Part shown: in pieces, positions 23,022 to 35,729 of the stretch | Layout of the letters: every line of letters begins with the position of its first letter | Position numbering within the stretch: the stretch's first letter is position 1 | Assembly (NCBI RefSeq): GCF_958295425.1 | Contig: NC_081135.1 | Span: forward strand, 25,173,613 to 25,237,612 | Length of the DNA: 64,000 nt | Direction: 5' to 3' | Origin: Solea solea | Lineage: Eukaryota; Chordata; Actinopteri; Pleuronectiformes; Soleidae | The notes under the pieces: generated by a model | Told to the model about the DNA's origin: nothing | Seen by the model: the letters and a program-made list of their open reading frames with translations, nothing else | Databases searched by the model: none | Program-made: the position numbers and the translations under genes

Positions 23022-25164
23022 ATTACTGATTTCTTTGATAATTTGGAGATTTTCAGTGTAACCCAGACACTCAATCCGTCTGGCTTTAGTCGTTCCTCTG
23101 TGTCTGATATCTTTGCTTTTCGAGAAGTGTCTCAATAGTTTCAAACACCATGTTCCCCTAACCCGGCCCCAACTGCAGGTACAATATTTAACCAACTAGT
23201 GCTGGGTTTGCTTGTGTGCAAAGATATACCAAATACAAATTCATCTACACACTATTACTTATCTTAAAACTTACCAGACCACAAGATTATAAAATAATAC
23301 ACCGTTCTGGAACAATTCTGACAAAAATGAACAGAGGAGGAGGAGTATCTATAGCAACTTCTTGTAAGGGGTCCTTTTTTTGATTGACTCGTGCTGTTTT
23401 TTGAATTTTGCTAACACTTATCATTCAGATGGAATACTTTTTCTTTCTTAAAAAATACCACTATATAGCTCAAGGAAAGACTTGATTAAGGTTTAAGCAA
23501 CTTAATAAAATACAGCATAGCTTGGCCTTTGGTCACGAAACAAACTTTGTGCATGTATATTATTGTACAAATGTACATTTACTGCTTCTATTTATTGGTT
23601 CGCACTGAGCAATTAAGTTTCATTGCCTCTTGCTGGTGTTATCAGTGTTGTTTTGTAAAGAGAAAGCTACTGGACCTGGTCATTAGCGAGTGGTGGCACA
23701 CTTAAACTGTCTGCAGCCCGAGAACTGAGTGTGTTCTGTGTTGTTTTTGCGTGAGAGATTCAATCGCTTTGCACACAACCATAAGTACCGCTGGCAAGTG
23801 ATTGTTTTGCTTTTAAATCATTCGAAAATATACACATTACAAACGTGTTAAAATATACATGAATCAAAGCAAAGGCCACAGACATGGACATGAAAGGACT
23901 CTGACAGTTATTGTTCTCATACACAGATTCACACGTTTCCGTTGCCATGCACATGTACAAACACTCATAACCTGCGTCTTTCATCAAGCTGAGAAAGTGG
24001 TTTTTTTCTGGCAAAGCTAAGCTTCTCCAGCATGTGCTGTATGTACTGTACCGATATGGGAATAATCAAACTTTGGCTTCGGCTGCCTTAAACATATTCC
24101 TCGTGAATCATCAGTCACTGCTTTTTGTTAGTCACCGCAGAAGAGGCTGTCATTTCAGTGAGAATGAAGTATTGTAAGAATTGTAACACTTAAGCCGGAA
24201 CAGACACAAGGAGATAAGGGTATATTTAGTGCATGTGATGTTCTTTCTTTAAGCCATTGTGGAGAATGGCTGCAGTGACTTCAATATAAATGCGGGCTGT
24301 GAGACTCGGGAATAAGACAATATCGCCCATGACTATGGATAAATGTTATGCTGCCTTCGCTGAGAGTCTGAAATGTCCCCATCTTTCCCTTCATTCCCTT
24401 CTTGTGTTTTCCTCCCCTTTATCCAATCACCCACCAAGCCTTTTCAACCCCAAAATGTTTTAGATTACATTAGCGAGACCTCCTTTCTTGTCTCTCAGAG
24501 GAAAAGAGCATAATTACTCTGTCTGGGCCTTTGTCAGAATCTCTCTGCCTTGATTGAATTTAAAAAAAAAAAAACCTTCATTTTCACAGCAGCACCTCCT
24601 CGCTTTTGTTAAATAGTGAAAAGGGATGCGTTGCATTTTTATAACATCTTATTAAGCTACAGCAGGTATAAGTGAATAAGAGTCGTGTCATGTTTTAACC
24701 ACCAGTACAACGCTCTTGATGAGGAGTCCATGAAATAGCCAGTGTTTGTCGTGTGAAACCTTCTCAACCCTCCTGTGAGGACGTTTGAACATGTATTTAG
24801 TTTTTTTTGACACCGCAGCCTGGTGTTGTGGTGTTTATGCAGGGAAAGAGCAAAAGACAAAACTGGAGAAATTAAGTTTTCTGCAAGGCAGCAGGGAAAT
24901 AGGTTAGTAAAAACCGCAGACACCGTCTCTGATACAAGCCTCCTGCCTCCCTGTGTTATTATAGCTTCTCTGATACTAACCAGCTCTCTCTGTGTCATGG
25001 TGTCTTTTATTGCTCCCACTCTGTGCTCCCCCTTTCATCTTTTCTTGCGGTTTCCTCTCCTTATAGATATTCTTTTCTTGGTTCTTGGTCCTCTAATCTG
25101 CCTATTGTTATCTTTTACTCTTTCCATCGCTCTCTCTCTCTCTTCCACTCACACACAGGTTTGC
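23022..25164. other. Intergenic, no gene recognised
   Basis: No repeat of note apart from short A runs. The segment 24440-24600 is AT-rich with ATAATTA-type motifs. Confidence 0.6.
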
Positions 25165-25395
25165 GCAGCTACTCTCTGGAGGACACTGCATTGTCTTCCA
25201 CTCATTTGGACGGCTTAAACAAATCATTATCCCCAACCTTAACCATAACTGGTTAATGCCTTACCATAACCTTCATCTAAACGCAGTTCAAGTCAAGTCT
25301 CAGCCATGAACTCAACCAGAGGTTCTACTTCATTAGGATCAGGTTTTGGTCCCATGAGGCCTACTGGTCCTGACAAGGTCAGTGTTTCTAGCAGA
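25165..25395 (+). repeat. Dispersed repeat family A, copy 2
   Basis: Same order of motifs as 12390-12625: TTTGGACGGCTTAAACAAAT, AACCTTAACCATAACTGGTT, ATGCCTTACCATAACC and TTCATTAGGATCAGGTTTTG, plus TACTGGTCCTGACAAGGTCA near the end. Confidence 0.72.
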
Positions 25396-25501
25396 AAAAA
25401 AGGTCCTAAATAGTCAGCAAATAAATACAAACACACCTAATTGATGCAGAAATATCCTCCCTAATAGGATACAACAATATCCAGAACCAGCACACTCATC
25501 T

Positions 25502-25520
25502 ACACACACACACACACACA
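25502..25520. repeat. (CA)n microsatellite
   Basis: Short uninterrupted CA run. Confidence 0.95.
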
Positions 25521-25599
25521 CCTACGTGTGTGAGAGAGAGAAAGAGACATGCCCTTAGAGTTTTATGGTAATGTCTGTCTCTTCCAATTAGACACATCT

Positions 25600-25910
25600 A
25601 TCTCTGTAATGTTTTCCACGCTGCTCACACTCGCTTTCCTCTTTCCCCCTCTCTGTGATTGCCCCCCTCTCCCAAATCATTCTCATTCTTTCTCTCTCTC
25701 GCTCTCTCCATGCAAAGCCCTGCTATCAGCCTATAACCTGACTCTAACACAAAACAGATGTCTCTCCATCCCCTCCTTCCTCCTCCTATCTCTTCCTGCT
25801 CCTCCGCCCCTCCATACTTGACTTTGTCTTCACCCACCTTCAGTTCTCAGCGTTGCATTTCTTTCTGCCTTTGCTCTTTTCTTCTTTTCTTTTTTTTTTT
25901 TTTACCCTGT
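25600..25910 (+). repeat. Pyrimidine-rich low-complexity region
   Basis: CT-rich on the plus strand, with TCTCTCTCTCGCTCTCTCC and a T13 run near 25890. A smaller block lies at 25010-25160. Apparent long frames follow from the composition. Confidence 0.75.
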
Positions 25911-28151
25911 ACTCACTTTGTGATTTTGTCTTACGCTTCACAGTTTGCAGCAATCATTCTTTGTTTGAAGGAACGGCATATGTGTTGTTGTGGTTTCCAG
26001 AGGCCCGAGTTCTCACACAAGTGCTGCTCGACTCGCTTTGTCAGCAACGTTATTAACAAACAAACATCATAAATCAGTGCAGTTAGTTTGCTATTTGAAG
26101 TCGCTGGTGTTTCTGAGCCCGTTTTCTTTCCCATCTCCCGTCTCTCGCTGAACTTCCATTCTTCCGTTCACACACGCGTTACACACTCATTTACCCTTCC
26201 GTGCTTCTCTTTTTGCACAGGAGAGATAAGACTTTGGACCCCGCTGAACCTTATTTCCACGGTGTCTCTATCTATCCGTCCATATCCACCGTCCTTTTAT
26301 TATCTGTTGCACCATGGACGCCGTCCCACACGAGTCTCATAGACAAACTATGATTATCTCACAAATAGTAAACTCGCATCTGTGTATTTATTGGTATTTT
26401 AATGCTCCCCGTACATCTGTTCTTTTACAAATCCCTTCATTCCCTCCTTTCTGATCCTGTTATCCTCTGTTAATCTCTTCCATCCCAGATCACCGAAGGC
26501 GAGCTCACCTGCTGCAGAATAGAGAGAGTCTCATTAGGTGTGCCACCTGTGTGTGTATGTGTGTGTGTCTGTACTCAAAAAAAAGGGTGGTCATCACACA
26601 GCTGCTCTGCCTCTAATTACAGGGTACACTTGAAGGAAAAATAAAACTCAAGTGTTAATCATGTAACTGGCGGTGTGAGTTCACGCGTGTGACTGTTTGC
26701 TCATCCTGACGCGTTCCGTTTGCACAATATGACACTCTCTATTACAAATCAGCAGTTCTTCAGCCATGAGTTGACCCCAGAACTGTGTTGCTGGCTTGCT
26801 GGAGAATATTTTGTTTGTTTTAATGGGCCCAGGTCCCAGTGTGACATATTCAATCTGGTGAAAGTTAAAGGGCTTCTCTTCTAAATCACAGGGGCTACAA
26901 TGACATGAGAAACACTCCTCTCTGCAGTATTCACAGACACCCTTCCCTCCGTAAATCCAAGCATTTCTATCTGCCTTGTTTAGTTAAGTTTCATAGGGCT
27001 GGGATTTCCCAAATCCACCTTGACATAATTCAATAAACAAAGCAACAGCTTACTGCCCTCTAGTTACCACAGTGTCTTCATCATCACAACAGAGGCATGA
27101 TAAATGACCAAAAAGAGACCCTTGAACTGAGCGTTCTACAAAAGCTGTAAATATTTTAGATCTACGATGACAGCTCATTGAACTCTATTTCCTAATGCCT
27201 TCATTTTGATAAAACATTGCATGCTGCACAGAACACTTGGAAATGTGGCCGAACAAACTCAATGTGGCTCTAAAGCATGTGGCATTTTATTACATGTTAA
27301 CAGAGTAATAGCTTTTTCCCCATTAATTATTACTTGTACAATAATGCAATGAAAGGCACTACAAGGGAAAGGGGAGTGTGGCAGTTTAATAATCCCTTCC
27401 TTTTGTAAAAAAAAAACAATGTTGTTTTGGAGGAAATTTAAAAAAAAAATACATTTTATTGTTTCCTACTGTGTTGAAGTCTAGCATTAAAAGCAGATTT
27501 TTTGATTAAGGAGGCAATTGAATAATATGATTAAGTCTGAGTTTCTCTGTGGAGCCTAGACAAAACACCAAACGCTTGTGTTGAGAATTAGTTTTGCGTG
27601 CTGGAAACAGTCTGCACTCCTCTGTTGAGCAGATGCACCATTATCTGTTTGCTCTCCGAGGGTTTTCGGCGGGTTTGTATTTACCCAGAGGCCCTATGGG
27701 AGTCCGGACTGATGTGCACAAACAAAGCAATAAAAAATGGATTAAAAAGAACAAATAAAGCATGCATTTTAACTTTGGTGATTGAGTGCCTCAATCTAAG
27801 TATAGTTATCTTATAATGTCTCAAAATATAGACTAAGCTCTTTTGTATTGGTGTGCCTCATCACAGTCTTACTTCAAAGCATCTGTCATTTCACCACAGA
27901 GAGTATAGTTATTTGCCATCTTTGGTTTTTACTGTGACTTTAGTTGCACCTGCACACCAGTGTCTTAGTGCGGCATCTTCAGTGGGGCCCTGCATGTGGA
28001 TTCTGTGTGTGTTGTCCTGCAGTGATCCACTTTTCCAGACCCAGCAAAAGTAGGGCAGCCAGTGAGCCCGTGAGTCAGCCTTTTCTCCTGAGAAAGGAGA
28101 CTCCCTGACATGACAGCATCATTAACAGCTGACCAACACACCCTGCCAGGC

Positions 28152-28153
<2 letters not shown>

Positions 28154-28183
<30 letters not shown>
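28154..28183. repeat. (CA)n microsatellite
   Basis: Uninterrupted CA run of 30 bp. Confidence 0.97.
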
Positions 28184-28186
<3 letters not shown>

Positions 28187-30780
28187 TGTGTTACCTTGCG
28201 CAAGCAAGTGCTATCGCACATGGATGGATACACAAAGAAATACTGTATGAAAGCACACAAACACTCACACACACAGTCACAGCTGACCTGCTGTATGTGC
28301 CATAACACACCCAAGGTCTGGCCTCAGCAGTATTTCGTGATGGATACTGTAACCGCTTGTCTCCCCGGTGTAAAAGTTGGATGCTGAGGTCATTGACTCT
28401 CCGAATATTGACCTGAGCCTATCTCTGGTTTTCACTGGACTCCTCTCTTTTTGTTTGTTTCTGAATACACTTGACAGAATTTAATCCTCATATTTTTTCA
28501 ATGTTCTTTAAAAATTTTGTTTCACAGAAACATCTGGCTCTTGAATTTCAATATGGTGGAATTTAACCCTTAGGAACACAGAGCAGCATCTTTTTCCCAT
28601 TACCATGTTAAAACGTATATACAGACTGTGTAATATAGAGTGTGTTATATCCTTTTTTTTCAGCACAAACTATAGGGAATCTATAGCCAACTATATAAAC
28701 ACACCTGAGCAAAAACGAATCGGATTGAATCTGTGAAATTTGGAAATACGTCACATTTCAAAGTTCGCCTGGCTCGTTCATATCATAACTTTGACTCAAC
28801 AACACATAAGAGAATGGAGAAAAAAAATGCATTTTAAAGCCTGTAAAGATGTGACCTATAAACACACACCCACAGGATGTTCATATAAGGAGTTGTGTAT
28901 CATTCCTGCAGCAATTTACCAAAGGTGCACCTGCGACAAAGATCTGTGCCGCGTGAGCGTTAAGCAATTGCAGTAAACTGGGACACTGGATCAATAAAGA
29001 TGCGATGCCTCAGTTTCATAACTGCACACTCAACACTCAAAGGTAGAGGCGACACCTTCTGTGCTGTGTGGTTTAATTAATTCAAACACAATTTTGTCAT
29101 TGTGCAGATTAAAAGTGACTGAGGTGAGAAATACATGGCCTGGGTCCCTGCTTAACTGCCATTGTAGACTGCTTAAATATATATGTTCCTTCTTTTATAA
29201 TAGTACATGGCAGTGTAATTTTAAAAAAAAAGACATTCAAAAAGGCATCAGAAAATCCCTTCTCATAATTTTCTCTTTTGCTTCTGAAGTATTTCCTCAA
29301 CCCAGTGCTGAACTCTTTGCCAAAAGAGTTAAATAGGTCAGATATGCAGTGAAGACACAGCCCATGTTCCCTCAGCTTCCAGGCTGGATGACCTTCCAAA
29401 TGTGTGTCTTTTTTTTTTTTTTTTTTTTACTCCACAAAAACACACATCCCTACTGTAAACTGTTGACTTCAATTAAATATTATTCCGAACCACGTATGGG
29501 TTTAAGCGGCTCGTGTAAACACAGCCTGGTGTGAGAGGTGATATCACTGTGTGAGGTATGTGAAATGAGATGTGTTCTGAGTGAATGCTGCTGACAGAAC
29601 TGCCGGTGGAGGGCTTTCACTGTGCGCTCCATACAGTAACGCACAATAATGCCTTTTCTGTGACTGTCTGTTTATCACAAGGCTTGCATATACCCTAGGT
29701 GCACATGTTTATTAGTGCTCTCTGCGCACATCTGGTTCATGTTACAGGTTGTTGTTGGATCTTGTCTTTAACCTCATATTTTAAGTCGCCATCTGTGTTC
29801 CCATTAAGTCACGCCAATGAAATCTAGATGACAGCAGCTGACTGACGACTCTGTTATAACATAGGGGTTGAGATCCCAAAAAATTACTGCCGTGTGTCTC
29901 CTCCCACATGCTCTTGTTTAATTTCCCTTTTTTTCCATTGGCAGTAATATGGAACGAAAGAAGAAACAGTCTGTCTTTATCACAAACTTGCTGTATTTTT
30001 TGAAAATGAACAAAGGCACCCATTTTCTCAAGAGAAATAAAAGATTATGGAAGTTGCTGGTGTGAAATCGCATTGCCTCTAATGTAATGCATCTACCAGC
30101 ACTTCCAGAAGGGATAATTTTGCAATTACTGCCTCTTATATAGTCATTACCACCGTGCACAATTTTCATTATTTCATATCGTTATTATTTTCTGAAGAGT
30201 AGCAAATTAACAATGGAAAAAGAACAGTCACGATGTGGAAGCCAATGAAGTGTCGAATCATAAAGTGTCCCCCACCCCCAGTTTTTCTTCATAGCAACAA
30301 CAAAGTAACGAAAGCTCTCAGAGTGCAGTGGAATATTTGCACAAATACAAATTACGTCACTGAGCGTGAGTGACACAGCAATCATTTTACTGATTTCAGT
30401 TTTTGCAGATAATCAGTAGCAGAGTGCATTTCTGAAATAAATCTTCCACCTGAGTGCATGCGGTTTCACTGTAAAACATAATTAAGTTATTTTACTGGCC
30501 AGAAAAGACCTTTACGCTGCAAAATGAAAGAGGGCCCTTGGCCTGGTTTCTATTTAAACACATGCAGAGAAAAATCAGAGCGCACAGAAACAGATGACTC
30601 GCTGGTGTCTGTCTTTTCACTGCCGCACAAACATGAAAGCATGACATGTGTCCCTTGATATGTTGGATTTAGCTGGCATAACTAATATGTGATGACACCG
30701 GTGATGAGAATATGCAAAGCATGAGCAGATGTAGCAGCGTCGTGTGTTTTGTGTTACAAAGTGATCTTGTTCCAGGTAGT

Positions 30781-30810
30781 GGAGGAGGAGGAGGAGGAGG
30801 AGGAGGAGGA
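30781..30810. repeat. (GGA)10 trinucleotide repeat
   Basis: Ten perfect GGA units. The minus strand reads as a poly-Leu frame, which is an artefact. Confidence 0.97.
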
Positions 30811-33190
30811 GTGCTTTATTCATAATTTATTTCAAGTGTGTTTTTAAAGGAGCCTTCATTTAATGTGTTACTTTCATTTGTCCAGTGATCCATAGTGTTA
30901 AATTATGATATTACAATAATATCAACACTTATATCCACACTGATAAGGCTGATGTACTGTTGCTGGACTGTGGGTCATAAATGAAACGCTTTAATGGCCT
31001 TTCATCATCTCATGTAGTTGATTTATTTTATCAGATTTGTATCAGGTTTGTGTGAAGACAGTTTTACACATGCTAATGTATAATGGAATGCATCAAGACT
31101 GGGCAGAAACTGATGATATACCAAGATAAAAAAACAATGCAACTAGTTTCTATTACATTTTTATGGATTACATACATCTTTAAATTAGGCAATTTTAAAA
31201 CCTTTAAATCTGAAGAAACTTTTAGAGGTAAGTTTTCCTTTCCGTCAGACAGCTACTGCTACAGAGATCGGGTTAAGCTTCAGTTTAGATTAGTTTTTTT
31301 ATTTCTTGAATTTTTAATTCCTTCCGCCATCAAATTGCTTCATGATGGTGGCAAAGTTCATCAGCTATTAAAGCTATAGTGTGTAACTTTTAAATACAAA
31401 CAAACACATCTGTTATCGTCAAACCATCAAATGAGTTTACACTGACGAAGCCTATCAGGCCCACACAAACACTCTCTCTGTGTTTCTCAGTATAACAGTG
31501 TTGAGATCTAATGTTGCCCGGCAACATACCCGAGTCATGCATTTTACGTCACGACTGATGGAGGGAAGGCAGAGGCGTAACAGCTGTGCTAGTGAAACAA
31601 GATGGTGATATGACAGTGAATGGTTGAAATATGGCTCTGGTTGACCTACCAGGTTTCTCTCTGTCTTGCCCTCGATCTGTGTTTGTGTGTGTGTTTCACA
31701 AAGCTGCAAAAGGGAGAAGTCATATCTTCCTCACAGCAGCGTCTCTGTCACTCATTGCAGAAGCTCAGTTTATGTTTGTTTTTCAGCTTTGTGTTATAAC
31801 TGTTAAGATACTTTTTTTGTGTGTTAAATATTTGTGGAATTCATTATTTTTTTATATATATATTTTTATGTGAGATATGAAGTTGAATTATGAAGCTACA
31901 CCTACAGAATGCAACACTATTCAAAGGATATTCACATTAGTTGTAACCAAGTGGATAATGTAAAAAAAAGGATGTTGCATTACAATTTGTATTAATTAAG
32001 TACAGTACATTTTTAGTCTAATCCTGTGCATAGTTCATAGGACTTTCTACATATTTGAAGCTAGTTTGAGCCCCTCCTACATCAAAGTAAAGTTAAAGTA
32101 AAGGTTTGTTAAAGTTTTAATAAATGTCTTTGTGATGTGTGTCTCATTAATTGGTAATCAATTTGCAAGTGTGCAACGGCACGTTAAAGAAGAACCTTTA
32201 GTTATTTGCAAAAAGGGATTCCACACATGGAAATATAAAGACTGTATGCCACAGTGGATGGACATGTTCCAACACTATAAAGAAGAATAATTCAAAACAT
32301 GATAATCCTTCAGAGAAAACAAGTGGCCTCATCAGAAGTTAAGGCCAAAACAAAATTCTAATGTTGCTCCCAATTTCCCTGGAAACCCAATCCAAACTGC
32401 CCATATTACTGGGTGAGGCACGACAAGGATTTCAGTTGTACTGGTTTTGATCTATGAACAAATTAACATCAATAAGATTCAGCCCTGAAATCATTTAGAT
32501 TTTTTGTGTTGTTTTTGTTACATATTAGTCATATAAATCTGCTCAAGGTTTGACCAATGACATCAACAGATTGTCCATGTGGACTCAGGATTCTAATCAC
32601 AGAGAGGGAGTGAGTCTGGTCCGTACACCAATGCTTTACAGTGGAGCTGATTCAGGCCAGAACTCACCGCGACATAACACCATTGCACCATTAACAACAA
32701 AGCAGTAAATTTTAGCCATGGGCCAACTGATGGACCATGGAAGAATGCTAAATTAGCCAAGTGACTGCTGTTAGCCTGTACGGCAGATGTAGTCCTGTGC
32801 TGTGTCTTTGTTGTTTATGCAGTCGCTCTGAATCTGTTCTGGATGTTAAGTAAAATATGTTCAAATTGCAAAATAACTCAATGAAGTAAATAAAATGTCA
32901 ACATTTAGACATTTTTTTTTTTTTTTTTACTGTGTGTGGTGCATGGAGATGCAGAAGTTGCTCACAGCAAGGACAATTGAAAACAGTTGAAAGGTTTTGG
33001 TTTATATCGTTCACAGTGTGACGGCAGAAAACAAAAACATTCATAAAAAATCCATGGTAACGGCTATTTCTCCTGATTTAGCTCTGGCAGTTCCAAAGAG
33101 CCATTTTCCTTGCTGTCCATCAATGAACATCCTGTGTCATTTGGATGCAATTATGTTCTTAATTCACAATTATCACAATTTATCAATGTA

Positions 33191-33801
33191 GGGTGGGAGA
33201 TCATGGAAAAAATGTTTGAGTAGGCTACATTTTGAATCCAAGCCCCTTTCTTCAGACTTCCCTCACACCTCCAGAACACAGGAACATGCAATGGTTGTTC
33301 ACGAAGAGTGTTGGTTTCACACGGATTCACGAGCACTATACAGCATCTGTAACTTTCGGTACTTTTTGGTTAACACTAACTTTTTTGGTACTTGACAAAA
33401 GTACTCTTAAAAGATCACAAAGACAAAAAGTGAACCTATCTGTCCAGTAGAAACAGAGCCACCATGGCATCACTTTGCAGCCCTTGAAAGGTCCTCCCCT
33501 TTCTTGGTTTTCAGTAGTCGCCACCATTCAAACGCTTACCCTAACCCTAACCCAGCACCGATGTTAACTCTGGTCTTGGAGCGCTCTGCATCAGCCTTTT
33601 TCTCGGAAGTAGATTTCTCAAAAAACGTCTTTCATTTGCGACCCTCACCTTGCTACCTGCAAGCTAGCATAAGCTCTGGCATTATCTTTACCGTATTTGT
33701 CCGTTCTACAGCTGACTGATATTTTAACTTTTGTGACAATGCGTTCATTTATTGGTTACAATCGCGGTGTTAGGCGGATTTTAAGCAATGATCTCCCACC
33801 C
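33191..33801. mobile_element. 611-bp element with 14-bp terminal inverted repeats
   Basis: GGGTGGGAGATCAT (33191-33204) is the exact reverse complement of ATGATCTCCCACCC (33788-33801). The interior has no transposase; it contains a short ACCCTAACCCTAACCC tract near 33540. Family unknown, and no unambiguous target duplication. Confidence 0.65.
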
Positions 33802-35110
33802 CACATTTAAGGGATGATGCTGCCGGTGAGCCATGTTCAACACTATTGAAAAAATAAAAGTGTTTATATATTCTTCATGATGACACAATTGGCAGTGGAT
33901 CAGTGGGTACAAGTCATCTTCCATGTGAAAGGTCAGAGGTATGACCCACAGCATGCCTTAAAAAAGCTTGGTGGTTAATATTAGTATTCAGAAAGCCTTC
34001 TTCTCTCTTTCTCTCGGTTCATTGGTCATGGTTTAGTATAGGACTGCGTTATAACAAAATGTGTTTAAATTTATACAGGTCGGCATTATATCTGAATGCA
34101 CTGTAACTATTTGGAGGATTCGCCGTATAAACAGCACTTGGCAGGTGCGAGCACAGGTTGGAGCATGCAGTCAACCTGCAGGCTGCTGTTGGTTTTTATT
34201 GCATTTGCCCGTGAGAGGACTATGATGTCGTCAACGTGCGTCTCATACATTTAAGACCTAATTTCCTGGTTTGACAGCTGAGCTAAGGATAAAGAGTTTC
34301 TGTTCTCATAATACACTCAAGGGAAGTTTCTTTCCCTGCTCTCCAATTACGTACTTTCATAGACTTAATATATTGTACACACACACACACACACACACAG
34401 ATAGGTTCTTTGTATGAACGACATTTCTGTGCATAAAACTGTTCTAACGAAAACTGTAAACATAGTTCTTTTCCATTTTTATTTATAAAATGAAGCACTT
34501 AAAAATATTGCAATCATTCATCATGGCTATTGAAATATCAAATAATACATAATTACTTAGTTTCTCATTTAATGACAAAACACTGGTGTATTACAAGACA
34601 AATAATTTAAGAACAAGATGAAAACAAATATGCTATTAGTGACTTGCTTTGTGCACAAACTTAAGGCAGACTGTTGTGTCAAAAGCACATTGATACAATC
34701 TTTACATCAGAACAGCCATGAAGATCCCTCTTCCAATAGCTGTACTAAAGTTTTAACATTAAACCAAAAGATTATTGAGTTATTGAATTTGTATTATCAG
34801 TTGTATTTATGTTCTAATTTGCAACAACTGAAGGACAAGGATATTTTTATAAATGTGCATCAAGATTAAAAAGGATTATATTATGTGATACAGTCTCTTG
34901 ACTGTGATGACTCTCTATATTATTAATTCATTCAATTGTGTGTCTATTACACTGTAGTTCAATATGTGCAAATGCATAGCAAAGCATATTTGTTTTTGGG
35001 AGACGGTGAGTGGGTGAGACTGTGTACGAATAAGAACAATAATCACACAATCCTTGATAAGCTTTAAAAACCTGCAGAAGTTTGACATGATAACCATGTT
35101 AGTAGTTTAT
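33802..35110. other. Intergenic downstream of mxra5
   Basis: AT-rich, no exon. Contains a CA repeat at 34377-34399. TTTATT (AATAAA on the minus strand) occurs at 34478-34483 and 35106-35111. Confidence 0.55.
34377..34399. repeat. (CA)n microsatellite
   Basis: Uninterrupted CA run. Confidence 0.97.
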
Positions 35111-35117
35111 TCACAAG

Positions 35118-35300
35118 GGAAGCTGTGGTTCAGTGGATAGAGTGGGTTGTCTTCCAACCAGAAGGTCGGGGGTCCCAGTCTCTGTAGTGTGTTACTGGGC
35201 AAGACATTTAACCCCTAATTGCCTCTGGCAGCAGCGTGTGTGGGTATGAATCTGATAGAAAAAACGTCTATGAGTGGCTGGGTGTCACTGGGAGAATCTC
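35118..35300 (+). mobile_element. tRNA-derived SINE-like repeat
   Basis: The head GTGGTTCAGTGGATAGAGTG resembles a pol III A box and GGTCGGGGGTCCCAGTC a B box about 30 bp downstream, as in a tRNA-related promoter. The body (GGGCAAGACATTTAACCCCT) matches the fragment at 57-215. Not a functional tRNA gene. Confidence 0.68.
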
Positions 35301-35708
35301 AAGCTTAAAAATATGGACCAATGAGGTGGAGCTGTAAAGGCAATGATCCTGTTATATCCTGGTCTTAAACTCTAACACAAGGCAAGAAAACAGCAAGACA
35401 GGTGACAGCCAGAGTACCAGGAGAACAAGAAGATATGTAGCACCAACAACATAAGACTATCCTTTATAACCATGTTCATACAGAGACAAATCATCTGCAC
35501 CTGACCTCAAAGTCAGACATAAAAACAAAACTGTATTGGAAAGTTATACCTAAAAGTACATAGATGTGACATATACTGTATATTAGTAGTTTTTTCTCTG
35601 AGATTATCAGTATCAACAGAGTCTTGCAGTTCCTTTGGGCATATTGTGTCAACAGCAGAGGAGTTCATCCACCAGTACAGAAGACTGGTGGGATCTCCAT
35701 CTTCCCAC

Positions 35709-35726
35709 TGTGTGTGTGTGTGTGTG
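35709..35726. repeat. (GT)n microsatellite abutting the mxra5 stop codon
   Basis: Nine TG units only 3 bp from the stop codon (35730-35732). In the mRNA it is a CA run. Confidence 0.95.
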
Positions 35727-35729
35727 CAT

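Larger units (their letters stand above)
26000..33190. other. Intergenic, no gene recognised
   Basis: Mostly unique-looking AT-rich sequence with simple repeats (CA at 28154-28183, GGA at 30781-30810, T runs at about 29409-29428 and 32911-32928). AT-rich low-repeat stretches at 27240-27540 and 29940-30180 could be conserved non-coding DNA, but cannot be tested here. Confidence 0.6.
35106..35729 (-). terminator. mxra5 3' UTR and candidate poly(A) signal
   Basis: Directly after the TAA the minus strand runs into a (CA)n repeat (35709-35726). The nearest clear AATAAA on the minus strand is at 35111-35106, about 620 bp downstream of the stop. A SINE-like repeat (35118-35300) would lie antisense within this UTR. 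Confidence 0.35.

Noticed and set aside
30617..30823. Minus-strand poly-Leu frame
   Set aside because: Direct result of the (GGA)10 repeat.
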